Shown one piece after another: positions 53,018 through 64,000 of a stretch of 64,000 bases of DNA. The position numbers were made by a program, and so were the translations under genes. The stretch is from Polydactylus sextarius. Taxonomy: Eukaryota > Chordata > Actinopteri > Polynemidae. The notes under the pieces are model-generated. The model was not told the DNA's origin. It did not search any database and saw only the letters and a list, made by a program, of their open reading frames with translations. The stretch spans positions 11,119,501 to 11,183,500 of the forward strand of contig CM028915.1 of assembly GCA_016801845.1 (NCBI GenBank), read 5' to 3'. Each line of letters begins with the position of its first letter. Position 1 is the first letter of the stretch.

Positions 53018-54680
53018 TTCCTGCTTGCCAACTGTGTCCAGCGCGCACAGACCCCAGAACACACAAAGGCGGTACAAGCAATCACACATCATGGACTCTC
53101 ATAATAAGCTGACGCTGGGAAGTGGGTGATGCAGCACTCAGCTTATGCCAGTGCTGATAAGAGCCTGAAAGTATTACCTCGGTCTGGCAGCCCGCTCCAA
53201 GAAATCCATCCTGAGCCAGGTCATCAATTCTGCCCTATCTGATTGCTCACCAATCCCTGGCAGCTCCATGTCGCTGTCCTGGCTTCTGCCTTTGAAATAC
53301 TCTCTATGACTTGCACTTTCATGCTAGTTCTTTCACAGAAAAATAGGTACATACTGTATGTACATGTAGGATCTTTTTATGCCATCTTACACCTACATAG
53401 TGAATAATAAAACAGTGGACTATTGCTCTCTGAGAGGTTACATTTCCAAAGCAATGAAGCACTTGACTTAGTCAATCCCTTAAATGCATTAGCTCCAATC
53501 ACATCTCCCCCTCACTGCTGCAGTAGACCTATAGAGCATACATTAAAGCCTGCGGAGTTCAATCATATCACCTACGCCATGTGGCTGCACAGTCAATCAA
53601 ACAGATGAACAATTAATTGAAAAATACTCAACCAGAGCTGTGTTGTGCTCCTGTGAGGCAGGCATGCAGGCAAATAAGCCATTTGATTAGCTGATAAGCA
53701 GATGACTCAACAAACATTCAAGGCATGTTTACTGTGGTTTGATTAGAGTACGCCCAATACGCAGAAGATTGGACACAAATACGTTGTGAAAACACTCAGC
53801 TGTTCCAATCCCCAAGGCAGCATGAGAGCACATAAAACAATGAATTATTTATGGGGGAGACTAGTGAAATATCACAGTGGATAATTTTCTGTGGGCTATA
53901 TTAAATGTAGTTTTCAAAATAATATGTCTGGGTCTGTGCATTTCCCAGAAATCATTCCCAATGACAAGATCTAGAGCCTGGAGACTGGATATGAAATCAT
54001 ATTAGATATTTCTCAGCCGAGGAACCTATGGGCGTTTAACTACTACACCAAAGCAAGGGTTAGTCATATGCTAATTGGGCCTCCCTCTTTCTTAGCGAAT
54101 ATGATCAAAGGATATTTGCTTTGTCTCTGTTTAAGGTATTAGCTCTGGTTCAAAATGAAAGACCTCACAATCAAGGCAAGCCTTTGGCATGGCTCATCTG
54201 AAAGAGGGTTCACAATGCCAATAAATCCACGTTCGGCTTCAGTAAAAACCACTGCAGCTTCTGTTTGAATGGAGCATCTCATAAATAAAGCTCTTGTACG
54301 CCCCATCCAGAGCTAACATTAGTGACTGTCTCTGAGCTGAAAGCCTTACGCTGTTACAATTTGTTCCTGAAAGTGGACTCAGTTTAATTGAGCAAAGTTT
54401 AAGTCTCCACAAACAGCAAAGTAACAGAAAAAAAAATCGATTGCAGCAGAGGCATGGAAAAAAGAGATAGCATTGATTTATCTGCCATTGATTCATGAGG
54501 ATCGCTGCATTGTGCCCTCTGGGTGAAATGCATGCTGTCTGCCAACTGATGGGGATGAATCTGAAAAGGTGTCAAGTGGTTAGAGGACACAGAGGTGGAG
54601 GATGAGATCGTGGGGCAGCCAGAGGTGGCAGAGAGGAAAAGCAGACTGGAGTGGGACCGAGGGCATGAAGTATCAAACAG

Positions 54681-54698
54681 GAAAAAAAAAAAAAAAAA
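54681..54698. repeat. Poly(A) tract
   Basis: About 18 A followed by GAAAG. Confidence 0.8.
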
Positions 54699-55021
54699 AG
54701 AAAGAAAAGCGATAGACGAAAGGCTTGATAAGAGAGGATAATGTTGCAAGGATGACACCAGCACTATGCAGGGTTGAGTCTCTGTAGTGTTGCATTAAAT
54801 GTCTTTGACAGAAGTGAGAAGAGATCAACATGAAAGCAGAGAGCTTAGCGAGAGAGCAAAAAGCCCAAAGCTAAAATCATCACATAAACCAAGACACTAG
54901 TTAAAAACAGACTTCTCCGTCTTGTTGACAATATCAATATTTTTAATGAATATAATTAGCTGACCTTGGTTTCAACCATTGTAAGCAGAACAGGCCACCG
55001 TCGGTTTATTCAGTGTGAAGT

Positions 55022-55044
55022 AAAAAAAAAAAAAAAAAAAAAAA
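55022..55044. repeat. Poly(A) tract
   Basis: About 23 consecutive A. Confidence 0.85.
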
Positions 55045-58000
55045 GGCTGTTGGCGACAATAATCCTGTCTGAGTAAGCATATATCAAATCCCACTGTTGC
55101 AAGTGCTTGACAAGACAAGCATCTTTTGCAATATTTTAAGTCTCAGCAATTGGCAAATAGATGTCTCCCCAGAGACTTTATACTGACAGCCAAATGTTGT
55201 CGAGAAGAGGGGAAGCCAGGACAGAGATCAGAGGCCAACACGGCCACACAGACCCAGACGAAGAAGTGTTACTCCTGAACTTTGGTATCTTTACAACATC
55301 ACTCCGTCTCCTCTGTGGTTGTTGGCAATCACATGTCTACAATATAACCTGAAGGAGAACTATTGCCATTGCAAGACAGCTGTGGACAAACCTTCAACAA
55401 AGTGTTTGATTGGTATTTTAGAAAGAAAAAAAAAAGTCTGACATTTGTTTCCTATGGCCTTGCTATTGTGAAGACAGTGATATTTCACCAGTTTTGTCAA
55501 GTTTGAACTTTTTCAAGTCAAGTTTTGTGTTCAAGGTATAATAAAGACATGGTGCTGTCATTTGTTTGTTTTTTTTTTTAAAGAAAAGTGTTCCTGAACT
55601 CTTTGGTTGTGAGTGAATCTCACTGCTTTGTAACCTTTTTTTTTTGCAGTTTAAGTGAAGCTGACTTGAGTTGACACGAAGATTGTCAGTTGTTTATGTT
55701 TTAGAAAGCTCTTGTCTTGTGAGCTGTTTTGGTTCAACCCTTGAAAGCATCTGGTTTCCTGTGTGCGACCAGTCAGATGTCTACATGAGACACACATGAG
55801 TACACACGGGAAGCTGTTTGCAGACAGGTTGAGTTGAGGTTATGTGGTGCCCTGAATGTTTGAGATGACTGTGCTTTTGGGTGGTGACTGTTAATGCTAC
55901 TCACAAGGCCAAAAGTTCATTTGCAAAACCAAATAACAGCAATAACATGAGGGTGTGAAAGTCAGAAACTGAACTGAGATGGAAAAACAACAGCCCATTT
56001 CCTTAATTCTAACATAAAGTAGACACTCAGAGACTGAATATTTGTTTCACATAGTCTAATCTTTAGATTTTCCTTCAAATAGAAGCATAAAAGTGTTTGA
56101 GTTTGTTAAGGTCGGGCACAGCGTGACCTCTGTCACACCTGTTAAACCTCATAGCAGCTCCTCCTCCTCATAAAAAGTGAAGACACACAGGAGCCCAGAC
56201 TGTTTGAATTTGCCGTAACAAACGCAAGAAGTTATGTTACAGTAATTGGAAAGCTTTGAAGCAGAAGTTCTTACATCTGGCTGTCACCACCCTGTAAGAA
56301 AATAAAACCTTTCACGGCGTTTGTCAGCACCTTTGTGCCGGCTGCAGCTTCTAGCAGCAAATTAAAAACAACACACTCACTCATTTTCTTTCATTTACTG
56401 AATAATAGAAATGTGCTGAAGATAAATCACATTGCACTCAGATTAAGTGTTTGCAACATCATATCAAAATATCAGCACACAACAAAAGCTGATGTGCTAT
56501 CAAAGAAGCCATCGTGTGACCACACACATACACGCTGAGTGTTTATGCTGTTGTCTTTCTCCTCACAGCAGCTGCTTAAGGCAGGTCTGCCAAAACCACA
56601 GCTATTCCTCTTCTTGTTTGAGAGCTTCATATGTTCTATCTCCGCTCTCTCCACACAATGCAGCGTCAGCTCAGCACTGGTGTCTGTGACAGGTGAGGAG
56701 CTGCTTTGTTTTAGTTAAGACCCACCTTAAAGAGATGCACCCAAGAGAACAGCTATAACACACGCTATCACATATAATCAATATGTGTAAAACAACCGTG
56801 ACGTGACAGAAAGTCAATTTTAAATCAGATTTTTACCTCTAGTCTGCGCTTATCCTTCTCTGCCCGTTGATGAAGGATTGTGATCATCCCTGCTCTAATT
56901 AGGTACTTTAATCTTCTGAAAATGTGACTGTAATTTCAATAGAAGTTGATTAAAATCCTTTAATATGTCCCACTTTCAGGATACACATTAATTTTAAACA
57001 CTTTCTTAAGTATACAGTGTGTTCACAAAAGAAAAAAACAAGACAAAACTGAGCATACCGAGAACTTAAAAGGTAAGCTGCTCATACACAAACTGATTTG
57101 TTTGTTTTTTGAGTGTGACATACAAGAACAATTTGTCTGAAAAAAACATATTAAAACTGTGTGAAAACAGTGACAAAACAATCCAAACTCAATGTCAACT
57201 TACTAACCTGTTTGTACCATATCAAACAGAGTGCCAACAGCTTTCTGAAGTCTACGATGTTTATATTAAATAATTTACAAATATTCTACACTGTCTTAAA
57301 ACCGTATATAAAGAATTTGTTAAGCGCTCTGGATCTTTAGAGAACTTTCTGTCTCCTCAAGTGATCACCTCACCTAAACCCTTGAGTAGAGTAAATAAAT
57401 TATAGTTCACATGCAAAAAGATTTACTACTAAAACTTTAAAATAATGTTGCATTGTTCTAGGTATGTCTGCTGTAAAGCAGAAGAGTTTTCCATCTGTTG
57501 AAAACAAGATGTGAACAATACAGAGCCGGTCATTTGCATTATTGGATAAAACTCAGAAAAAAAATTCAGAGGATTTTGTCGTCCCTGTTGCTAGTGACTA
57601 TATTCTGAACTTCTCGGGTTGCATTTTGAATTGCTTGAGCTTGTTCATCTCAAGTTGTAAAGGCAGCTGGTTGAACACCTTCCATGTCTCTCCATCTCAG
57701 TCAGTCAGGCTCCAGTGGTCAGAGGGACCATCATCCTCTGCTTTGCGCAGTGCTCAGCTCTGCCCAATTTTGCACCTCCGTTCGCAAGTGATAGAGCACT
57801 ATCAGTTCTGACAGCTCCCCAGAGCCACTGGGATTTGAGCGCTCCCTCCTTTCACCCACCCTGCACCCCAAACACACACACACACACACTCATATACAGT
57901 ACACAATCAGACACATTGACCTCTTCTCCACTGCCTGTCTCTTAAAAGGACGAGGGCTGGAAATGAAAGGCGGAACAAAAGCTGTCAAAGTAAAGAAAGA

Positions 58001-58449
58001 AACAGAGAACTGAGGATATCTGTAGGGATGCTAAGGACAATGGGATACTTTGTCCCTGGTTACATTATTGGCTTGTGTTTAATTTGAAACAGACAGCTAA
58101 TCACATTAGAGACAACCTATCCACAACACTTGAGCACCGCTGTCTCCTGGAAGCAATCACCACTCACAAACTCTCATTGGATTCTTCCAATGTCCAATTA
58201 CTTAACTCGTCCTTGATGAAACTACGTTGAGAAGCTGAAATAATTACAACTGCATTTAAGGTTCAAAGTGAAGGGTTGTAACTTCAAGAGACACAAACAT
58301 AATTGCAATGACACGGAAAATAGTGACAATAATCATAATGATGACGTTTCCAGCTTGTTTATGACCTGTAGTTCACGGAGAACTAATGTTAGTTTGTTCT
58401 AGTTGACGTCAGAAGCTGACATAGCATGTAGGGCTTTTCCTCTATACCA

Positions 58450-58952
58450 TTCTAGCGCTACATGACTTGACTCGGCTCAACTCCACTCTGTATTTTTGTT
58501 TTTCCATTAGGGATTATACCTGGTACCTGGTGTTCTTTTTGGTACCTGCTCTGGCGAGGTACAAAGCGAGCTGAGCTGATGCTAAAATGTGACGTGAACA
58601 GACTGCCGGCCACTGATTGGTCAGAGGGAGTGTCTTCACAATTGCGACAAGGCACCAGTGAGTTGAAAGAGCATCAACAAAATAATTGACCACCATTTTT
58701 AAACACCAGCAAAAGTAGTAGTGGGAGCCCACAGTAGGTTACCTCAGCTTCTTGTAAGCTAACTGAGCAATAAGTACAGCATCACCTCGATGTCCTACAT
58801 TAATGTTTATTATCCATTAATGTTTATTAATGGGGTTTTTTTATGATGTTGCAGCAGTATTGACCCCACCCACCCCATTTACATTGATGAGGTACCAAAT
58901 TATAATGAAAAACGATGTGAGTCGAGCCGAGTCAAGTTGAGTAGTGCTAGAA
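58450..58952. mobile_element. MITE-like non-autonomous DNA element with long imperfect terminal inverted repeats
   Basis: The left end (TTCTAGCGCTAC, then ACTTGACTCGGCTC at 58465-58478) is mirrored at the right end: the reverse complement of 58925-58952 reads TTCTAGCACTAC, then AACTTGACTCGGCTC. The inverted similarity continues inward: TTTTTCCATTA and GGTACC on the left face GGTACC and TAATGAAAAA on the right. This gives roughly 70 bp of imperfect inverted repeat around a 500-bp element with no transposase frame. It resembles common fish MITEs rich in GGTACC and CTCGGCTC words. I could not settle the target-site duplication, so the superfamily (hAT or other) is open. Confidence 0.8.
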
Positions 58953-61900
58953 AAAGAGACAATACTTCCTAGCTGGAAAATTGAACAACAATGCTGCCTG
59001 GTTTCAGATTCCTAACTCAGAAAGTCAGAGCAACCACACCGGGCGTCACATAAGAAAGTTTTTTTAAACTGTTTTGAGCAGTTCTCTCTCAGTTGGTTCA
59101 CAACAAATCAGCCAGACATGATAGCACTATTCACATTTTTTTACCTCATAGACATTTTCCATCACTGTTTGTATGTGCAAAATACTATTTACTTGTTGTC
59201 AAATGATATTACTAACACTGGTTATAGTTACATGAAAGAGCAGGCTGTACTAGTATCCATATCTTTGTCTTCTCATCTGAGCCTCTGTTACTCCCACTTC
59301 TGACTTCAGACCTGACCACCACCTAATGTAAGTCCTAGCATTCTCTCACCTTTTTGCACTGCTTTGATCTCCACCAGCTTTGGGGAAAATATATTTAGCT
59401 TCTCTGCTATTATCTCCAGCTCCCTGCTAACTTTGTGCTAGGCATGTGAATGCATTTACTGATAACAGCTGCCTGCTCCATCTGAGAACAATGTTGATGA
59501 GTGTGATGAGAATGAGCAATAACAATAAAGTCGCAGGTTGTAAAAGTCCAAACAAACAAACGAGCTGAAAAACTCTATGGTGCTAAAGAAGACAGGATAA
59601 TTATCTGTGGGTTCATCAATAACAGCAATTTCATAGAGATAAGTATATAATTTGTTGTTGATATAAAAATATTGACTATAGACGCTTTTAAGTAAAAATA
59701 ACAGTACAATTGTGTTGAAGAACCACTTCACAGACACAAAGAATCAAACCAGTAGCCTACATGACAAAACAAGAAAGAAAAGGCAACGTAGAAACCAAAG
59801 GATTTGGACATAATCACGAATGAGAGAGCACATTTAAAGTCTGTGTTGGAAGCTGGTTAACAATCCCAGCAGGACATCTTAGTTCAAAGCACGAAGTATG
59901 AATGAAATCAGTGAAAAATCTAACTCTGAGATCCTGGGAGCAGAAAGACGAAGCGGGAAAGAAAACGTGCAACTCACAAAGGAAGAGAAACCAGGCGAAA
60001 TAAGCAGCATGCAATTAAGCAGGAGTTAGAGGTTGTTTTGTAAAAATTAAATAGTCCATTTCCCATTTCATCATGACATAATTGACTTTCAGAATGATTT
60101 GTATTTGTTCAGCTGAAATTAGCATGTAAAGAAAGTGGATCCAAGGAAAGCTCTCAGGAATCCAGGTGTTCATTTACATGTCCGTTTGTAGCTTCGTGTC
60201 TGCATGTCAGCCGCCGGTTAAAAGGTGCAGAGACAGAGGTGAACACTCGAGCTAGATGTTGGAGCTGGTTGCAGATTATAATAACACCTTGACCTCTGTC
60301 CAGCACCGTGCACTCTTCTCTCGCCAGCTGTGCTCTCGCCAGTACACTTCTCTTCCGTCGTAGATTTTTTCCTCTACACGTAACTGATTCATTTCTGTCT
60401 TTTCCCACAACTGCATCTAACCTTTGACTCTTTCTACCACTGTTAATTCCCTTTTTGTTTCAAGGAAGGACATTGACTGCATTATTCAGTATTCATATTT
60501 CCATCTTCATCATTCCTCCTCACTCAACTCTGACCTCAAAAAAGCTGCCTTCCTTTTTTTGCTTGGTGAATTATTATCCCATCTTCTATGAGACCTTGCC
60601 AATCTATTAATCTAACTTGCCATTTACTGTCTTTTCTCTCCAGCTCTGCTAAAGGTTGGCTGCCTCTCCTCTCACTCTATCTGTCAGTCAGTCTTTGTGT
60701 GCAAATCCCACATCTTTCTCCCCCAGACTGAATTATTCAATTTAGATGCCATTTGTTTCACAGTTGGCAATAGGGACTGCGTGCACTCTCCTCTACATAA
60801 ACTGTGTCTCTAATCGCCAACTGCATGCATCCACCTCACCCCTTTGACTGTTAATATTCTCTTGCTACACAACCCCATTTCTATTTCACATTCATTTTCC
60901 ATCCTTTCGTCTGAATTAGCAGCATATATGTGTGAAGAGGGTTTTAGGAGCTGTTGTCTCCAGGGACACCCCTCTGTTTCAGACATGGAAATCAATTTGT
61001 CGAGACGAGCGTTTCACTGAAAGGTGCCATTAGGATTTGCTAATATCAGCAGGGCAGAGGTTGAGGTGTTGACTTTACTTAAATGTGTTGCTCGGGAGAG
61101 ACATGGAAGAAAGTTCTCATGACGGTCTCCAGAAAAACATACATTGAAATGACCATTGAATAAAACTTTCCTGGCAATGAAAAAAAGCACAAACATGTGG
61201 CTTACTGTATGTAAAGTTTTATGTTGTTATTTGACATAAACACAAACTCAGAGAGTATTTTCTTCTCAATTACATATTTTCCAAGTCTTACTTTGGTCAT
61301 GGTGTAGTTGTTTAGGGGGGAAAAAATTACATGACTAAAATGAAATAGAAAAAGAAAAAAGAAAAAAAAAAACAAAAGGGCCACAATTACAGCCACTTCA
61401 AGTCCATTACTGCTCTTCATGGCTCCCAACAGGAATTTAAAAGGCGAGAACTGGTCTAGGTGGAACACCAGTCATCTGCTGTGAATATAATTCCTAAAAC
61501 AATCATTCCTGTTTTTAGACATGGCTGTATTTAATCACATCTGTAAAATTGTAATGGACTTTTAAAAAAAATGCATTTGCAGTTTAATAATGCATTTACA
61601 ACAGGCTGATATGATTTTTTTTTTTTTTTTTAAATTACAGACTCACGTAAATCACAGATTTCGTATGAATAATTAGTTACATTTTAAGTAAAAGGTGTCG
61701 GCATGTCTATTCAAATGCAAATGTCAGTGCTGATCCCTACAGGCTGAAATGGTCAACAGTTGACCTAATGTGCCAGTAATACTTCAAAGATTCTCTCCTC
61801 CAAAGCCATATTTCAAATGTGAATTGATGATAGGGGCTCTTTCTGGTGCCAGTAATGCACTCCACTACCTTAGCTCTGACAAACATGTATCCTTTGGGCC

Positions 61901-61974
61901 CATCTAATCTCTGATGCCATGGTTTCCAACTCCTCTAGTAACACCTCTGCTCCAACTGCAAATGGAGGCAATCT

Positions 61975-61988
61975 GTTGCCCAGGCAAC
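61975..61988 (+). promoter_or_regulatory. RFX X-box, palindromic
   Basis: GTTGCCCAGGCAAC is an almost ideal X-box: two perfect inverted half sites (GTTGCC / GGCAAC) separated by two bases. Regulatory-factor-X proteins bind this kind of site, notably at ciliary genes and neural enhancers. The target gene is unknown. Confidence 0.55.
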
Positions 61989-62683
61989 AAACTTCTCTCC
62001 TGGCTTCTGTCATGCAAATCCCTCTGAAGAAAGGGCAAAAAGTTAAGGAAGCCGATCCAGCCACTTTGCAGAGTAGTATGACAGAGACAGGATACAGTGA
62101 AGGTGGAGAGAGTTCTTTCTCCACAGAGCTGCAGGGTTGTCTCGCTCTCTTTTTCATTCTCTCTTCTCCAGTGTTCCCATCTCTCCTAGAAAGATGGTCA
62201 ATATAGCACGGAAATATTACAGTCCAAATGCTTATTGGCTCACACAGACATATGAATCCAAAAAGAATTTGTTCTTTTTTTCTCAGGTAAATTCTAATTT
62301 TTACCCCCCTATCCTCAAAAAAAGAAACAAAAGAAAAACCCATAGTTCTTTCATTTAAAACATTACAAAGGAGACCAAGGTAATAACATTCAAAGCTCTA
62401 ATAATACAGAGAGTTAAAGGGAATGACTAGTCTGGCAAATTAAATCTACGAGAGCGTGTGTGTACCCAGAGACCCTCACAGGGGCATTTTCTCCGCGGTG
62501 GCCTTAGAGCACCCTTCCTCCTAATGGAAGGGAAGCAGAACAGATGGGACACAAATTGCACTTTCATACACCTCAAGGTTCAAGGCAATTTCCCCTCTGT
62601 GCCTGTGAAGTTCTCGGATTGCCTCTCCATCCTTTGAGCCTTTCACTCTTCAAAGAGGTTTGGGTTTGTTCAGTGCCATGACT

Positions 62684-62686
<3 letters not shown>

Positions 62687-62720
<34 letters not shown>
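62687..62720. repeat. (CA)17 microsatellite
   Basis: Perfect CA run of about 34 bases. Confidence 0.92.
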
Positions 62721-62724
<4 letters not shown>

Positions 62725-63252
62725 ACATACCCTAACACTGACATCTAAACACGCACGCACAGACTCATGTAAAAGCACTTTTCCCATTGATCACCTTATG
62801 TGTGAGTCATTTTAATGACTACGCAGATTCTATCAAAGAAATTACCTAAATAAATCAGAGTAGATCAGAGCGCACTCTGATTTCCTTTATCATGAGGCTT
62901 ACACACACACACCCTATCAAGTCATTACATGTGGCGTGAGGAATTGTTGCAGTCTGTAATGGCTTCAATGTTGTGAGATATCATCATGTTAGGTCACTAT
63001 CAGAGTCTGTTTCCCATTCTCACTAAATATGAGAGCCCAAAAGAAATGCACTTTATCAGAGCGAGTGGATTTCCTCTCTATCGTTTCATTTGATGTTGGA
63101 TGTACAGTGCGCTGCTGTTGAATGGCCCAGGTGTTAGCAGAGCTGCTGAGGAGGTAATAAAAGACTTCAAGCAGTATTGTTTACTGCTCCATTAACAAAC
63201 AAACATTAGGTCCCATTTGACTAAATACTGCTGACAGAGAATATGGTAATCA

Positions 63253-63266
63253 ATCACCATGGCAAC
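63253..63266 (-). promoter_or_regulatory. RFX X-box
   Basis: Read on the minus strand this is GTTGCCATGGTGAT, a strong X-box with one perfect half site. It is followed on the plus strand by CATTAATTAATATT, a homeodomain-type AT-rich segment. A nearly identical site in the opposite orientation lies 284 bp away. Confidence 0.5.
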
Positions 63267-63536
63267 CATCCCCATTAATTAATATTGCACTAGGAGATTT
63301 AGCAATGCTTGAATGATAAGGACAGAGTGTGTGCAGATTTTTTGTTTGTCTTTAGGAGGAGGGGGTTGGTTTTGTCGTGAAAAGGGTTTCCATCTTTCAT
63401 TTCTGGCCTTTGTCCGACGTCGACAGAAGTAGCCTTGCTCTGCATACCAACCAAGGGGTTAACTGTACCCCCAAAGCAATTACAGCCAATTGTGGAGCTA
63501 GTTACCAATTAGTGGATTAAATGTAATGAGTCTGCT

Positions 63537-63550
63537 GTTGCCATGGTGAC
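63537..63550 (+). promoter_or_regulatory. RFX X-box
   Basis: GTTGCCATGGTGAC matches the site at 63253 in 13 of 14 positions, in inverted orientation. It is embedded in a low-repeat segment containing CAATTA, CCAAT, ACCAATTAGTGGATTA and GTAATGAG words, which looks like a vertebrate conserved non-coding enhancer. Confidence 0.5.
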
Positions 63551-63737
63551 AGCATTTTTCAATGATACTTGTCAAAATGAAGAGCCCCTTAAAAAAACAA
63601 GCCAGTGGTTCTAACAGATGGGGGCACATAGGTCCAGTCCATTTAGCGCGATCATTACTTTAGTTTGTTATTGAATGTAATTAGTTGTTTTCATGTGAAC
63701 CTTAAAATGAGAAAAAAAAGCAAACAAAAAAAACCAT

Positions 63738-63739
<2 letters not shown>

Positions 63740-63769
<30 letters not shown>
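63740..63769. repeat. (CA)15 microsatellite
   Basis: Perfect AC run of about 30 bases flanked by A runs. Confidence 0.92.
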
Positions 63770-63773
<4 letters not shown>

Positions 63774-64000
63774 AACACATTGTAATCATCCAGCAGAATC
63801 AATGTGACCAGTAAAGGAGGGTAAGCGTAAGATGAACCCTCATCTGTGGATAAGAGCACCTGCTGTGGGCGGTTTGAAAGCAATGGCAAACTCATTTTCA
63901 AGGTCCCCAACTGCTTTATTGTGTTTTTGAGCTTCTTTGTATAATACACCAAATTAGCCGCAATGAGGCAAATTTTGATACGGTAAGTCTAATGTAGAGG

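Larger units (their letters stand above)
52261..64000. other. 5' flank of fam222a, no protein gene recognised
   Basis: No coding exon was recognised on either strand. The stretch holds a MITE-like inverted-repeat element (58.45-58.95 kb), a (CTT)n tract (53.0 kb), poly(A) tracts (54.68, 55.02 kb), (CA)n arrays (62.69, 63.74 kb) and RFX/X-box motifs at 61975, 63253 and 63537. In mammals MVK lies on this side of FAM222A, but no mvk exon was recognised in this window. Confidence 0.55.

Noticed and set aside
1..64000. Prokaryotic-type systems, CRISPR arrays, tRNA or rRNA genes, endogenous retroviruses
   Set aside because: No repeat-spacer array, tRNA B-box or cloverleaf, rRNA segment, long terminal repeat or retroviral frame was recognised.

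Overview
This is a vertebrate nuclear genome window, most likely from a teleost fish. It is dominated by non-coding DNA with many (CA)n, (CT)n, (AT)n and poly(A) tracts. The only gene I recognise is split by large spliceosomal introns. No prokaryotic operon, CRISPR array, rRNA or tRNA was seen, and I found no evidence of a new multi-gene system. The fish assignment rests on the protein sequence and the repeat style, and the species cannot be named from this window.

The gene is fam222a (FAM222A, 'aggregatin', human C12orf34) on the minus strand. The large terminal coding exon is 10231 to 8766. A short first coding exon, 26671 to 26575, begins MLACLQR as in the mammalian protein. The two join at a phase-1 junction (T + GT = Cys) to give a 520-residue protein. 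The start is supported by an in-frame TAG seven codons upstream and by a strong polypyrimidine/CAG acceptor at 26718. The 3' UTR probably ends near 7.7 kb. The promoter is most plausibly the CpG-rich block at 51.72-52.26 kb, which has two CCAAT boxes. A second CpG-rich block at 40.02-40.52 kb may be an alternative or antisense promoter or an enhancer.

Layout: 1-7.68 kb is 3' flank with simple repeats. 7.7-10.23 kb is the last exon and 3' UTR. 10.23-26.57 kb is the 16.3-kb intron between the coding exons. 26.575-26.717 kb is the start-codon exon. 26.72 to about 51.8 kb is the inferred 5' intron, with several stretches that look like conserved non-coding elements. 51.7-52.3 kb is the putative promoter. 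52.3-64 kb is 5' flank, with a roughly 500-bp inverted-repeat-bounded MITE-like element at 58.45 kb and three strong RFX/X-box motifs between 61.97 and 63.55 kb.

The non-coding calls (promoters, enhancers, polyadenylation site) are motif-based inferences. The coding gene model is well supported by the sequence itself.
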